In this document: piece by piece, positions 1-7,600 of the stretch
Numbering within the stretch: position 1 is the first letter of the stretch
How the letters are laid out: each line of letters opens with the position of its first letter
Translations under genes and position numbers: made by a program
Assembly: GCF_027497255.1 (NCBI RefSeq)
Contig: NZ_CP114903.1
Location: forward strand, 1,984,001-2,048,000
Direction: 5' to 3'
From: Micromonospora sp. WMMD882
GTDB taxonomy: Bacteria > Actinomycetota > Actinomycetes > Mycobacteriales > Micromonosporaceae
Length of the DNA stretch: 64,000 nt
The notes under the pieces: model-generated
The model's database searches: none
The model's input: only the letters and a program-made list of their open reading frames with translations
Told to the model about the DNA's origin: nothing

Positions 1-916
1 GGGCCGACGCGACGTTCGTCGCCTGCGACGTGGCCAACCGGAACGTGACGCCGGTCAGCTCCTCGGAACGGGCCCACAGGCGGCGGGCGAGCGCGTCGTC
101 CCGGGCCGCTCTCGACCGGCTGACCAGCTCGGGGGCCCCACGTCCCTGGAGGAGGCCGCCCGGGCCGGCGTAGCTGCCGCCGGGGACGTCCGCGACCGCG
201 GCGTAGAGCGTGGGCAGCGCGCCGTCGTCGTCGCTCTGCGAGAGGCGGTCGGTGACGGCCGCGCGGAGCCGCTGGAGCGGAGACCGCTCGTCGTCGAGGT
301 GCGCGAGGAGGTTGGTGGCGGCCAGCCCGGGGTGCGCGGCGGTCGCCCGGACCGGTGAGCCGGCCCCGGTGAGGCGACGGTGCAGCTCCGCGGTGAACAG
401 CAGGTTCGCCAGCTTCGACTGCGCGTACGCGGGGAACGCCCGGTAGGGCCGGCGCGTCCAGTTGAGGTCGTCGAAGTCGATCCTGCCGGCCCGGTGCGCG
501 TTGGAGGAGACGGTGACGACCCGCTGGCGGATCCGCGGCAGCAGCAGGTTCGTCAGCGCGAAGTGCCCGAGGTGGTTGACACCGATCTGCAGCTCGAACC
601 CCTCCTCGGTGCGGCCGAGCGGCGGGACCATCAGGCCCGCGTTGTTGATCAGCACGTCGATCGGCCCGGTGAAATTCTCGGCGAACGCCCGGACCGAGGC
701 GAGGGCGGCGAGGTCGAGCCGCCGTACGTCGACGTCGCCGGTCATGGTCGCGGCGGCGGCCCGCCCCTTGGCGGGATCACGGACGGCGAGCACGACCCGC
801 GCGCCGCTGCCGGCGAGCGCGCGGGCGGCGGCGCGGCCGATGCCGCTGTTTCCTCCGGTGACGACGACGGTGCGGCCGGTCAGGTCGGGGAGCTGCGCGG
901 ACGTGAATGTTGTCAT
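1..916 (-). CDS. SDR-family oxidoreductase, C-terminus outside window
   Basis: NAD(P)-dependent short-chain dehydrogenase of the retinol-dehydrogenase-like type; substrate unknown. The reverse-strand frame opens with ATG at 916 and stays open to the window edge, giving 305 codons, so nearly the whole protein is present. Visible landmarks are the Rossmann motif TGGNSGIG near residue 15, NNAG (from VLINNAG) about residue 85, and the catalytic YxxxK as YAQSK about residue 165. It is divergent from the TetR gene that starts 65 bp away, which suggests that regulator controls it. The family is confident; the substrate cannot be read from sequence. Confidence 0.9.
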   Translation of the reverse strand, partial: MTTFTSAQLPDLTGRTVVVTGGNSGIGRAAARALAGSGARVVLAVRDPAKGRAAAATMTGDVDVRRLDLAALASVRAFAENFTGPIDVLINNAGLMVPPLGRTEEGFELQIGVNHLGHFALTNLLLPRIRQRVVTVSSNAHRAGRIDFDDLNWTRRPYRAFPAYAQSKLANLLFTAELHRRLTGAGSPVRATAAHPGLAATNLLAHLDDERSPLQRLRAAVTDRLSQSDDDGALPTLYAAVADVPGGSYAGPGGLLQGRGAPELVSRSRAARDDALARRLWARSEELTGVTFRLATSQATNVASA

Positions 917-962
917 GGGAAACAATGTAGGCATCGCAAACAAAGATGTCAACGACAACATT
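906..962. promoter_or_regulatory. Inverted repeat between SDR and TetR genes, candidate TetR operator
   Basis: The 9-bp arms AATGTTGTC (906-914) and GACAACATT (954-962) are exact inverted copies with a 39-bp AT-richer spacer that must hold both divergent promoters. The left arm lies inside the first codons of the SDR gene. Placement between a TetR gene and its divergent neighbour is the usual arrangement for an autoregulatory operator. Binding is inferred. Confidence 0.45.
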
Positions 963-980
963 TACGGCTAGGGTGGACCC

Positions 981-1565
981 GTGCCCGCGTACCACCACGG
1001 AAACCTTCGGACGACGCTGCTCGCCGCCGCCGAGCGCAGCCTGCGCCAACACGGCGCGGAGCAGCTCTCGCTGCGTGAGCTGGCCCGTGAGGTCGGCGTC
1101 AGCCACGCCGCCCCCCGCCGACACTTCCCCGACCGCCAGGCGTTGCTGGACGCGCTCGCCGAGGCCGGCTTCGCCCGACTGCACGCCGAGCTGCGGGCGG
1201 CGCAGGACGCCGCGGGCGAGGAGTTCGGGCCGCGCCTGCACGCTGTCGCGGCGGCCTACCTGCGCTTCGCCACCGAGGACGCCGCGCTGCTGGCGCTGAT
1301 GTTCGCCGGCAAGCACCGGGCGGACGCCGCACAGCTCGTCGCGGCCGCCGCCGCCCCGTTCGGGCTGCTGGACCGCCTGATCAGGCAGGGCCAGGCAGCG
1401 GGCGTGCTCGAGCCCGGCGACTCACAGCGCGCCGGCATCGTGCTGTTCGCGACGTTGCAGGGCATCGCCACGCTCGTCAACGGCAACCTGGTGCCGCCGG
1501 ACATGCTCGACGGGATCGTGACGACCGCCGTCGACCAGTTCATGCGAGGATCACGACGCCGTTAG
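981..1565 (+). CDS. TetR-family transcriptional regulator
   Basis: A 194-residue DNA-binding repressor. GTG start at 981. The N-terminal 60 residues form the TetR helix-turn-helix, with an LSLRELAREVGVSHAAPRRHF recognition region at about residues 30-50. The remaining helical part is the ligand/dimer domain and resembles the WHG-type C-terminal domain. It is transcribed away from the adjacent SDR gene, and an inverted repeat lies between them, so it most likely represses that gene and itself. The inducer is unknown. Confidence 0.88.
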   Translation: MPAYHHGNLRTTLLAAAERSLRQHGAEQLSLRELAREVGVSHAAPRRHFPDRQALLDALAEAGFARLHAELRAAQDAAGEEFGPRLHAVAAAYLRFATEDAALLALMFAGKHRADAAQLVAAAAAPFGLLDRLIRQGQAAGVLEPGDSQRAGIVLFATLQGIATLVNGNLVPPDMLDGIVTTAVDQFMRGSRRR

Positions 1566-1909
1566 CGCAGCCCCGCGTCGCATCCGGCGCTGCCCGGCTT
1601 CCACGAGCGCCGCGATCCCGAGCCAGACGAACGCGTCGGCCATCGCGTCGTTGGTCCCACCGGCCGTCGACGGCCACCCGTCCGACGGCGCAGCGGCGTC
1701 CCGGGCCGACCGGTCCCCCGCGTCACCGTGGGCGACCGCCGACGTCGGCCCGGCACCGCGCCGTCCGCGACCCGGGCCGGCAGGCACGGCATCGCCGCCG
1801 AGCCGTCGACCTGCGGGCCGGCGTCGTGACCCCGATGCGGTACGGCGGCGGGAGGTTCGCCGACTATAGTGGCCCGGTCACGTCACTGTGGTGGTAGGGA
1901 AGGGCGCAA
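1566..1909. other. 344-bp intergenic region, no convincing gene
   Basis: Both strands carry only Arg/Pro/Ala-rich frames typical of noncoding high-GC DNA. The last 15-20 bases hold the purine-rich ribosome-binding stretch (gtagggaagggcg) for the methyltransferase at 1910. Nothing else could be supported. Confidence 0.6.
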
Positions 1910-2716
1910 ATGGAACGGCCGAAGTGGGCGCCACCAGGTGTTGATCTCAGTCGGCCGAGCGTCGCACGGGCCTACGACTACTGGCTCGGCGGCTCGCACA
2001 ACTTCGAGGTCGACCGGGAGTTCGCCCGCCAGGCGATGGCGGCGGTGCCGGATCTTCGCCTGGTCGCGCGGGCGAACCGCGAGTTCCTGCATCGCGCGGT
2101 GCGGTTCATGCTCGATCAGGGGATTCGGCAGTTCCTGGACATCGGCTCCGGCATCCCGACGGTGGGCAACGTGCACGAGATCGCCCAGCAGGTCGATCCG
2201 GACAGCCGGGTGGTCTATGTGGACATCGATCCGGTGGCGGTGGCGCACAGCACGCACATTCTCGCCGACCAGCCGAACGCGGTCGCGCTACTCGAGGACC
2301 TGCGCCATCCGGAGGCCATCCTGGCTCACCCGGAGACCCGCCGGCTGCTGGATCCCGACCGGCCGGTCGGCCTGCTGCTCGTCTCGGTCGTACACGCGGT
2401 ACCCGACCACGACGACCCGTACGGGCTCATCCGGCGACTGTGGACGGCGCTGGCTCCGGGCAGTTGCGTGGCGATCAGCCACGTCACCACCGACAGTCGG
2501 CCGGACGAGATGGGCGAGGGCGCCCGGCTCAGTGGCCGGACGAACACGCCCGTCACCGCCCGTACCCGTGCTCAGGTGGAGGACTTCTTCGCCGGCCTGG
2601 ACCTGGTGGAACCCGGCGTGGTGTGGTCCCCGCTGTGGCGCCCCGATTCACCGGCCGACGTCGGGGAGCACCCGGAACGGATGAGTTTCTACGTCGGAGT
2701 CGGACGCTGCAGGTGA
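1910..2716 (+). CDS. SAM-dependent methyltransferase, Methyltransf_19 (DUF574) type
   Basis: A 268-residue protein of the actinobacterial family formerly called DUF574. Near the N-terminus it has the family signature SVARAYDYWLGGSHNFEVDR (about residues 17-36), then the SAM-binding LDIGSGIPTVGN (about residue 76) and YVDIDPVAVAHS (about residue 105). Length matches the family. ATG at 1910 is preceded by a good purine-rich ribosome-binding site. Its TGA overlaps the GTG start of the EAL-domain gene, so the two are probably co-translated. Members are very numerous in Streptomyces and Micromonospora; the methyl acceptor is generally unknown. Confidence 0.9.
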   Translation: MERPKWAPPGVDLSRPSVARAYDYWLGGSHNFEVDREFARQAMAAVPDLRLVARANREFLHRAVRFMLDQGIRQFLDIGSGIPTVGNVHEIAQQVDPDSRVVYVDIDPVAVAHSTHILADQPNAVALLEDLRHPEAILAHPETRRLLDPDRPVGLLLVSVVHAVPDHDDPYGLIRRLWTALAPGSCVAISHVTTDSRPDEMGEGARLSGRTNTPVTARTRAQVEDFFAGLDLVEPGVVWSPLWRPDSPADVGEHPERMSFYVGVGRCR

Positions 2717-4551
2717 GCGGTCGGTCCGACGCCGACGGAGTCGACGACCGGCGCCGCCCCGGCGTCGAGGAGTTCGTCACGGCGTGGGCCACCGCCCTGC
2801 ACCGGGCCCACTACGTGCCGATCAGCGCCGAGCAGCGACGTCGCGTCGTGACCGGGCTGACGGACCTCCTGGTGACCGCGGTCCTCGCCGAACCGGCCGA
2901 GTCCGGCAACGGCCGCCGGATCGGCGCCGATCTGGTGGCGGCCGGCTTCGGGTCGCCGGAAGCGCTCGGTGGGACGATCGCGGTCATCGGTTCGCGGTTC
3001 CTCGGCGATCTGGGCCTCGCCGCCGGCCCCGCCCGTACCGCTCGGCTGAACGGCCTGCTGGCTGAACTCGCGGCCGGCTTCGCGTCGGCCGCGCACGACC
3101 GCAGCCTGAGAGCCCAGGACACCGTCCGGCTGGCCGCGCTGGCCGCCCGTGCCCAGGCCGAGGAGGCGTTACGGGTCAGCGAGGCCAGGTTCCGCCACCT
3201 CGCCACCCACGACCAGTTGACCGGGCTACCCAACCTGACACTGCTCACCGAGCAGTTGGTGCGGCTGTCCGCCGCCGGCGCGCCGACCGACCGGGTCGGC
3301 GTCTGCTGCCTCGACGTCGACGACTTCGCCGCGGTCAACGACGTCCTCGGGCCTCAGGTGGGTGACCTGCTGCTCCGCGACATCGCCGGCCGGCTCGGCG
3401 CGCTCACCGACCCGCGGATCGACCTGGTGGCGCGGCTGGACAGCGACCGGTTCGCGATCCTGGTCCGCGACACCACCTGCGCCGAGGACACCATCAAGAT
3501 CGCCGATCAGGCGCTCGCCACGCTCGCCGCCCCGTTCTCGGTCAACGGCACCGAGGTGCCCCTGACCGCCAGCGCGGGGGTGGCCGAGGGCGCCGTCGCC
3601 GACGGCGCCGCCGCGACCCTGATGCGTGCCAGCGAGATCGCGCTGCACTGGGCCAAGGCGGACGGGAAAGCCACCCTACGGCGGTTCGACCAGGATCGCA
3701 GCGACGCCGACGCGGCGCGTTACCGGCTGTCGGCGGCCATGCCGGCGGCGCTGCGGCGGGGCGAGTTCACCGCCGCCTACCAGCCCATCGCGTCCCTCCG
3801 GTCCGGGCGGCTGGCCGGGGTGGAGGCCCTGGCCCGCTGGCGGCATCCTCAGCTCGGCCTGCTGAGCGCCGCCCGGTTCATCGAGCTCGCCGAACGCACC
3901 GGCCTCGTGGTGGCGCTCGGCAGCCAACTGCTGGAGCAGGCGTGCCGGCAGACCAGTCGTTGGCAGCGGATCCAACCCGGCCTGTACGTGAGCGTGAACG
4001 TGTCGGTGCGCCAACTCCACCAGAGGGGCCTGGCCGGCACGGTGGCGCAGATCCTCGACCGGACGGGTCTGCCGCCGCACCTGCTCCAACTGGAAGTCAC
4101 CGAGCAGGCCGTGATCGATCTGACCGGTGTGGTGACGGAGACCCTGGCGGCGCTGATGAAACTCGGCGTCCGGATCGTCATCGACGACTTCGGCATAGGC
4201 TACGCGAACCTGGCCAATCTCCGCTCCCTCCCCCTGCACGGTCTCAAACTCGACGCCAGCCTGACCCGGTCGTCGGCGCAGCCGGCCAGGCGGCCGGGGA
4301 ACGGCCGACCCGACCGGGACGACGACTTCCTCAGCACCGTCGTGTCGCTCGGGCACAAGCTCGGCCTCGTCGTGACCGCCGAGGGCATCGAGACCGCCCA
4401 GCAGGCCCACCGTCTGACGGCGACCGGTTGCGACAACGGACAGGGTTGGCACTTCGGCCGTCCGGTGCCGCCCCACGAGCTCACCGCCAACCTCGTCGCT
4501 CAGCAGCAGACCCCCCGAGAGCGACAGCAGTGCCGCATAATCAGCTCATGA
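2713..4551 (+). CDS. GGDEF/EAL-domain protein, degenerate cyclase, probable c-di-GMP phosphodiesterase
   Basis: A 612-residue cyclic-di-GMP signalling protein. The GTG start at 2713 overlaps the upstream stop (GTGA). Residues 1-150 are a helical, unassigned putative sensory region. The GGDEF domain follows (THDQLTGLPN near 175), but the active-site motif reads DSDRF at residues 243-247 in place of GGDEF, so cyclase activity is unlikely. The EAL domain from about 355 keeps its catalytic set: EAL at 371-373, NVSVRQ, LEVTEQ, IDDFGIGYANL, LKLD, EGIETAQQ and the late Gln in NGQGWHFGRP. Degradation of c-di-GMP, perhaps with GTP-modulated regulation by the dead GGDEF domain, is the expected role. 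No transmembrane segment is seen, so it is cytosolic. Confidence 0.9.
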   Translation: MSGRSDADGVDDRRRPGVEEFVTAWATALHRAHYVPISAEQRRRVVTGLTDLLVTAVLAEPAESGNGRRIGADLVAAGFGSPEALGGTIAVIGSRFLGDLGLAAGPARTARLNGLLAELAAGFASAAHDRSLRAQDTVRLAALAARAQAEEALRVSEARFRHLATHDQLTGLPNLTLLTEQLVRLSAAGAPTDRVGVCCLDVDDFAAVNDVLGPQVGDLLLRDIAGRLGALTDPRIDLVARLDSDRFAILVRDTTCAEDTIKIADQALATLAAPFSVNGTEVPLTASAGVAEGAVADGAAATLMRASEIALHWAKADGKATLRRFDQDRSDADAARYRLSAAMPAALRRGEFTAAYQPIASLRSGRLAGVEALARWRHPQLGLLSAARFIELAERTGLVVALGSQLLEQACRQTSRWQRIQPGLYVSVNVSVRQLHQRGLAGTVAQILDRTGLPPHLLQLEVTEQAVIDLTGVVTETLAALMKLGVRIVIDDFGIGYANLANLRSLPLHGLKLDASLTRSSAQPARRPGNGRPDRDDDFLSTVVSLGHKLGLVVTAEGIETAQQAHRLTATGCDNGQGWHFGRPVPPHELTANLVAQQQTPRERQQCRIISS

Positions 4552-4901
4552 CCTCTACCGGCTCGTCCCGGCTGTCGTTGTGGTCCACCGACTCGTTGTT
4601 GTCCATCGGATCCCGAGGCTCGGTGTTGTCCATCGGCAGCGTCGGCTCGATCGCCTCCGTCGGCAGCATCGGCTCCGCCGGCTCGGTCCTGTCCGTCGGA
4701 TCCGCGCTCTCGGTCGGGTCCGCCCTGTCGTGGCGGTCCCGCTGGTCGTTGATGGCTGACCGCTCCTCCGGCGCCGTGATGGGCTCCGGTGAGCGGGCCC
4801 GCGCGCTCATCGGTCCGTCCGCGGCGTTGGCAGCCGTGGCGCTGACCGCCTACGCCGGCTACCTGCTGGCGCGCAGCCGTCAACCGGGTCAGGGCCATTG
4901 A
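4548..4901 (+). CDS. Ser-Gly repeat protein with C-terminal membrane helix
   Basis: A 117-residue protein with ATG at 4548 overlapping the upstream TGA (ATGA), hence translationally coupled to the EAL gene. Residues 7-65 are built almost entirely from six-residue repeats of the form S-(V/I)-(G/L)-S-x-x, such as LSIGSVGSIASVGS, which suggests a beta-solenoid-like or pentapeptide-like stack. A hydrophobic segment, AALAAVALTAYAGYLLA, near residue 95 should anchor it, followed by a short basic tail. Similar low-complexity proteins exist in other actinomycetes, from memory and unverified. Function unknown; coupling suggests a link to c-di-GMP control or to the envelope. Confidence 0.65.
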   Translation: MTSTGSSRLSLWSTDSLLSIGSRGSVLSIGSVGSIASVGSIGSAGSVLSVGSALSVGSALSWRSRWSLMADRSSGAVMGSGERARALIGPSAALAAVALTAYAGYLLARSRQPGQGH

Positions 4902-5052
4902 GGACGAAGTCGTTTCCGGCCGGACTGATCGCCGAAGTGTCCGTTGAGGCCGGACGCCTCGTGACCCGACGTCCTGCCGAGGAGGAGGGCACCGCTTCGG
5001 CAAGCAGGTGACCAGCCGCTCCACCCGAGCGGGGGGGGACTCCCCCGCGCCC

Positions 5053-5514
5053 CTACTCCCAGACCGTCACCTCCTCGGCGGCCAGCGCCCGACCACCCTC
5101 GAATTCCCGGTACGCCTCCGAATACCCGAGCTGGTAGCGGTCGGACAGCTCCCGACGGGAAAAGTCGATCACGGTGCCGCGCACGGTCGCCAACTGCGGC
5201 GGCTCCACCGTGATCGGCTCGGCCGACAGCACGAGCAGCGTTCCGCCGGTGAGATCCACGTCGCGTACCACGAAGACGCTCTTCGTGATCACCCGGTCGA
5301 CCGCCGCGGTCACGGTGAGCGGGGTGCCCACCTCCGCCCGGGCGACCGTGCCCAGGCGGAAGGTCGAGGTCGGCTCCGGCGTGGGCGGTGGATCGGGACG
5401 GCTGGCGCAGCCGGCGACAAACAGGGTGATCGCCGCCAGCGCCACCGATGCCCGACGCGACCGGTGTCGCCCCGACGACGGCAGCCCTGCCGGAAAGAAC
5501 CACGGACGGGTCAT
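5053..5514 (-). CDS. Predicted lipoprotein of unknown function
   Basis: A 153-residue secreted lipoprotein. ATG at 5514 was chosen over an upstream GTG (5529) because GGAG sits nine bases before it. A basic N-region is followed by a hydrophobic core, ASVALAAITLFVAGC, whose FVAGC is a lipobox; Cys is the predicted lipidated residue at about position 37. The mature part begins with a Pro-rich linker and continues as a small beta-rich domain (GTPLTVTAAVDRVIT, FVVRDVDLTGGTLLVLS) that reads like an OB-fold. It stands alone, with no operon partner. Function cannot be assigned. Confidence 0.75.
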   Translation of the reverse strand: MTRPWFFPAGLPSSGRHRSRRASVALAAITLFVAGCASRPDPPPTPEPTSTFRLGTVARAEVGTPLTVTAAVDRVITKSVFVVRDVDLTGGTLLVLSAEPITVEPPQLATVRGTVIDFSRRELSDRYQLGYSEAYREFEGGRALAAEEVTVWE

Positions 5515-5677
5515 GGCTCGTCTCCTCACATCTCGGTCGGCGCTTCCATGCGCTACCCCGATTGTTCGACCGGCAATACGACAGGTCCATGACGATCCGC
5601 GCCCACCCCTGTGACACCTCGCGACAGCTGTTTCCAGCTAAGCCGGGTAGCAGGCAACCACGCCGTCACCCGTGGTT

Positions 5678-5692
5678 CCCCCCCCCCCCCCC
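5678..5692. repeat. Poly-C homopolymer of 15 bases
   Basis: An uninterrupted run of 15 C bases lies in the 276-bp intergenic region upstream of the lipoprotein gene and downstream of the antiporter. No gene was found around it. It may be a slippage-prone phase-variable tract or a sequencing and assembly artefact. Confidence 0.9.
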
Positions 5693-5807
5693 GGACGGCC
5701 CCCGGCGTGTCGGAGGCGTCGACCACGGCCACCTCCTCTCCCACGCCGACCGGCACGGACGCGCCGTCCACGTCTGTCTTCTCCCCACGCCGACCGGCGC
5801 GCCCGAA

Positions 5808-7271
5808 TCAATCGGGTTCGACGTGCCGGGGTGACCTCCGGTCCTCGGCCGACCGGGGGGAGCCGTCACCGACCGTGCCCGCACGTCCCCGCCCGCCGGC
5901 CCGGTCGTCGTCCGCCTCGCTCGTGCCGGCCACCGTCGGCTGCCCCGCGACGCCTTCCGGGGCGCCCCGCACGACCTCGGCCGCGGCGGGGGCGTCGCGG
6001 TTCCGGCGGATCCGGCGCAGCACACCGTGCCAGTGCGGGACCTCGGCGCTGTCGTCGAACGCCCGGGCCACGACCACGTCGGTCGAGGAGTGGGCCAGGA
6101 TGGAGATGACGATGGTCAGGGCGACAAGGTGGAACACCTCGTCCGCGGCGCCGATGCCGGCCTCCAGCACGAGCAGCCCGTAAACCACCGAGGCGAAGCC
6201 CTTCGGGCCGAACCACATCGCCGCAGCCTGCTCGCGCAGGCTCAGCCCGGAGCGCAGGAACGACACCCACAGGGCGACCGGCCGGGCCACCACGATGGCC
6301 AGCAGCGCGAACACCCACCCGGCCCAGGGAATCTCGCCGAGGAACTCCGGTGAGATCAGCGCCCCGAACACCAGCAGCGCGGCCAGCTTCAGCAGCTCCG
6401 CGACGTTCTCCCCGAAATGCTCGAACGCGGCACGCTGGCGCGGCCCGAAGGTCGCCACCGTGATGCCGGCGGCGAACGCGGCCAGGAACAGGTTGCCGTG
6501 GGTGGCCTTCCCCAACGCCAGCACCAGCAACCCGATCGCCACCCCGTTCAACGGCGCGTACGCCGCCGACGCGGCGAAGAACCGGGTCCGCTCCAGCGTG
6601 ATCGCGGCCAGGGGCACGAGCACCCCGATCGCCAGCCCGACCGCCAGCTCGGTCGCCAACTCCCCGAGGTGCAGATCGTCGGAGCCGGCCGCGACGGCCA
6701 GCAGCACCACCACGAACGGCAACGCCAGCCCGTCGTTGACGCCCGATTCCACGTTGAGCAGGTGCCGCAGCCGGGCCGGCACCTTGTCGTTGCCGACCAG
6801 CGCCGCCGCGAACACCGGGTCCGTCGGCGCCAGGATCGCCCCGACCAGCAGCGCCTCGGGCCAGTCCAGGCCGGCGACGTAGTGCGCCAGCACGGCGGTG
6901 ACCAACAGGGTCAGCGGCAGACCCCAACCCAACGCCCGGCCCGGCAGCCGCCATGCGCTGCGCAGGTCCACCCAGCCCACCCGCATCCCGTCGGTGAACA
7001 GCACCGCGAACAGCGCCAGCTCCGCCAGCTGCGCGACGATCGGCGAGTCCGCCTGCAGACGCAGCACCCCGGTGACGCCCTCGCCGAGAGCGAAGCCGGC
7101 GATCAGGAACAGCGCCGCGGTCGACAGGATCGTCCGGTTGGCCAGCGCCGACACCAACACGGCGGCGAGCAGGACGACAGCGAAGCTGAGCAGCAGCACG
7201 GAGACCTCCGGGGCACGACCGACAAGGGTGCCGACCAGACTTCCCGGCGCTCCACGGATCCGGCCGATCAT
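5808..7271 (-). CDS. Na+/H+ or K+/H+ antiporter, CPA1/NhaP type
   Basis: A 487-residue monovalent cation/proton antiporter of the inner membrane. The frame is open further upstream, but ATG at 7271 gives the usual N-terminus, followed at once by helix 1 (VSVLLLSFAVVLLAAVLVSAL). About 12 hydrophobic segments are visible. The ion-site region is conserved: APTDPVFAAALV at about residue 145 and LNVESGVNDGLALPFV at about residue 170, the latter holding the ND pair of CPA1 exchangers. A roughly 75-residue charged cytosolic tail ends the protein and has no recognisable TrkA-C or cNMP domain. It is divergent from the SulP gene. Ion choice is not readable from sequence. Confidence 0.87.
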   Translation of the reverse strand: MIGRIRGAPGSLVGTLVGRAPEVSVLLLSFAVVLLAAVLVSALANRTILSTAALFLIAGFALGEGVTGVLRLQADSPIVAQLAELALFAVLFTDGMRVGWVDLRSAWRLPGRALGWGLPLTLLVTAVLAHYVAGLDWPEALLVGAILAPTDPVFAAALVGNDKVPARLRHLLNVESGVNDGLALPFVVVLLAVAAGSDDLHLGELATELAVGLAIGVLVPLAAITLERTRFFAASAAYAPLNGVAIGLLVLALGKATHGNLFLAAFAAGITVATFGPRQRAAFEHFGENVAELLKLAALLVFGALISPEFLGEIPWAGWVFALLAIVVARPVALWVSFLRSGLSLREQAAAMWFGPKGFASVVYGLLVLEAGIGAADEVFHLVALTIVISILAHSSTDVVVARAFDDSAEVPHWHGVLRRIRRNRDAPAAAEVVRGAPEGVAGQPTVAGTSEADDDRAGGRGRAGTVGDGSPRSAEDRRSPRHVEPD

Positions 7272-7600
7272 AACGGTCCCACGCTCGGGCCGCCTTCGCA
7301 CGTCGCGGGACGCTGGCACTGGTGATCGCCACGGTACGGCTCCGCGGCGGGGGATCGCCCCGACGCCCGCCCAGAGGCGGAAGCTGGCGGGATGGCACTG
7401 TCCCGGCCGCGCCTCACCGCCGAGTGGCGTGATGATCACCACCGGGGGGCAATTCTCCCCTGACGAAAGGGTAGGTTCACCGGGTACCTCGACGCGCGGC
7501 GGGCCACTCATGGTCCCCGCCGATCGTTCTCGACCGCCCGCCCCGATGCGAGGAAGGCCGCACGCCCGGGTCCGGGCGTGCCCCGAGTGGAGATGCCTGA
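7272..7600. other. Divergent intergenic region, antiporter and SulP promoters expected
   Basis: A 329-bp region separates two divergent transporter genes. A G-run/C-run inverted pair (ggggggcaattctcccc, near 7444-7460) could form a small hairpin. The last bases carry GGAG about ten bases before the SulP ATG. No ORF with credible composition is present; long frames across it are extensions of the flanking genes or their shadows. Confidence 0.5.

Noticed and set aside
1551..1787. 78-codon minus-strand ORF downstream of the TetR gene
   Set aside because: Low-complexity Arg/Ala/Gly composition, no ribosome-binding site, and overlap with the end of the TetR gene.
4541..4810. Minus-strand 89-codon ORF with Glu-Pro-Thr repeats opposite the Ser-Gly repeat gene
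   Set aside because: It is the antisense image of the repeat; the plus-strand ORF has the ATGA coupling, a membrane helix and matches the operon direction.
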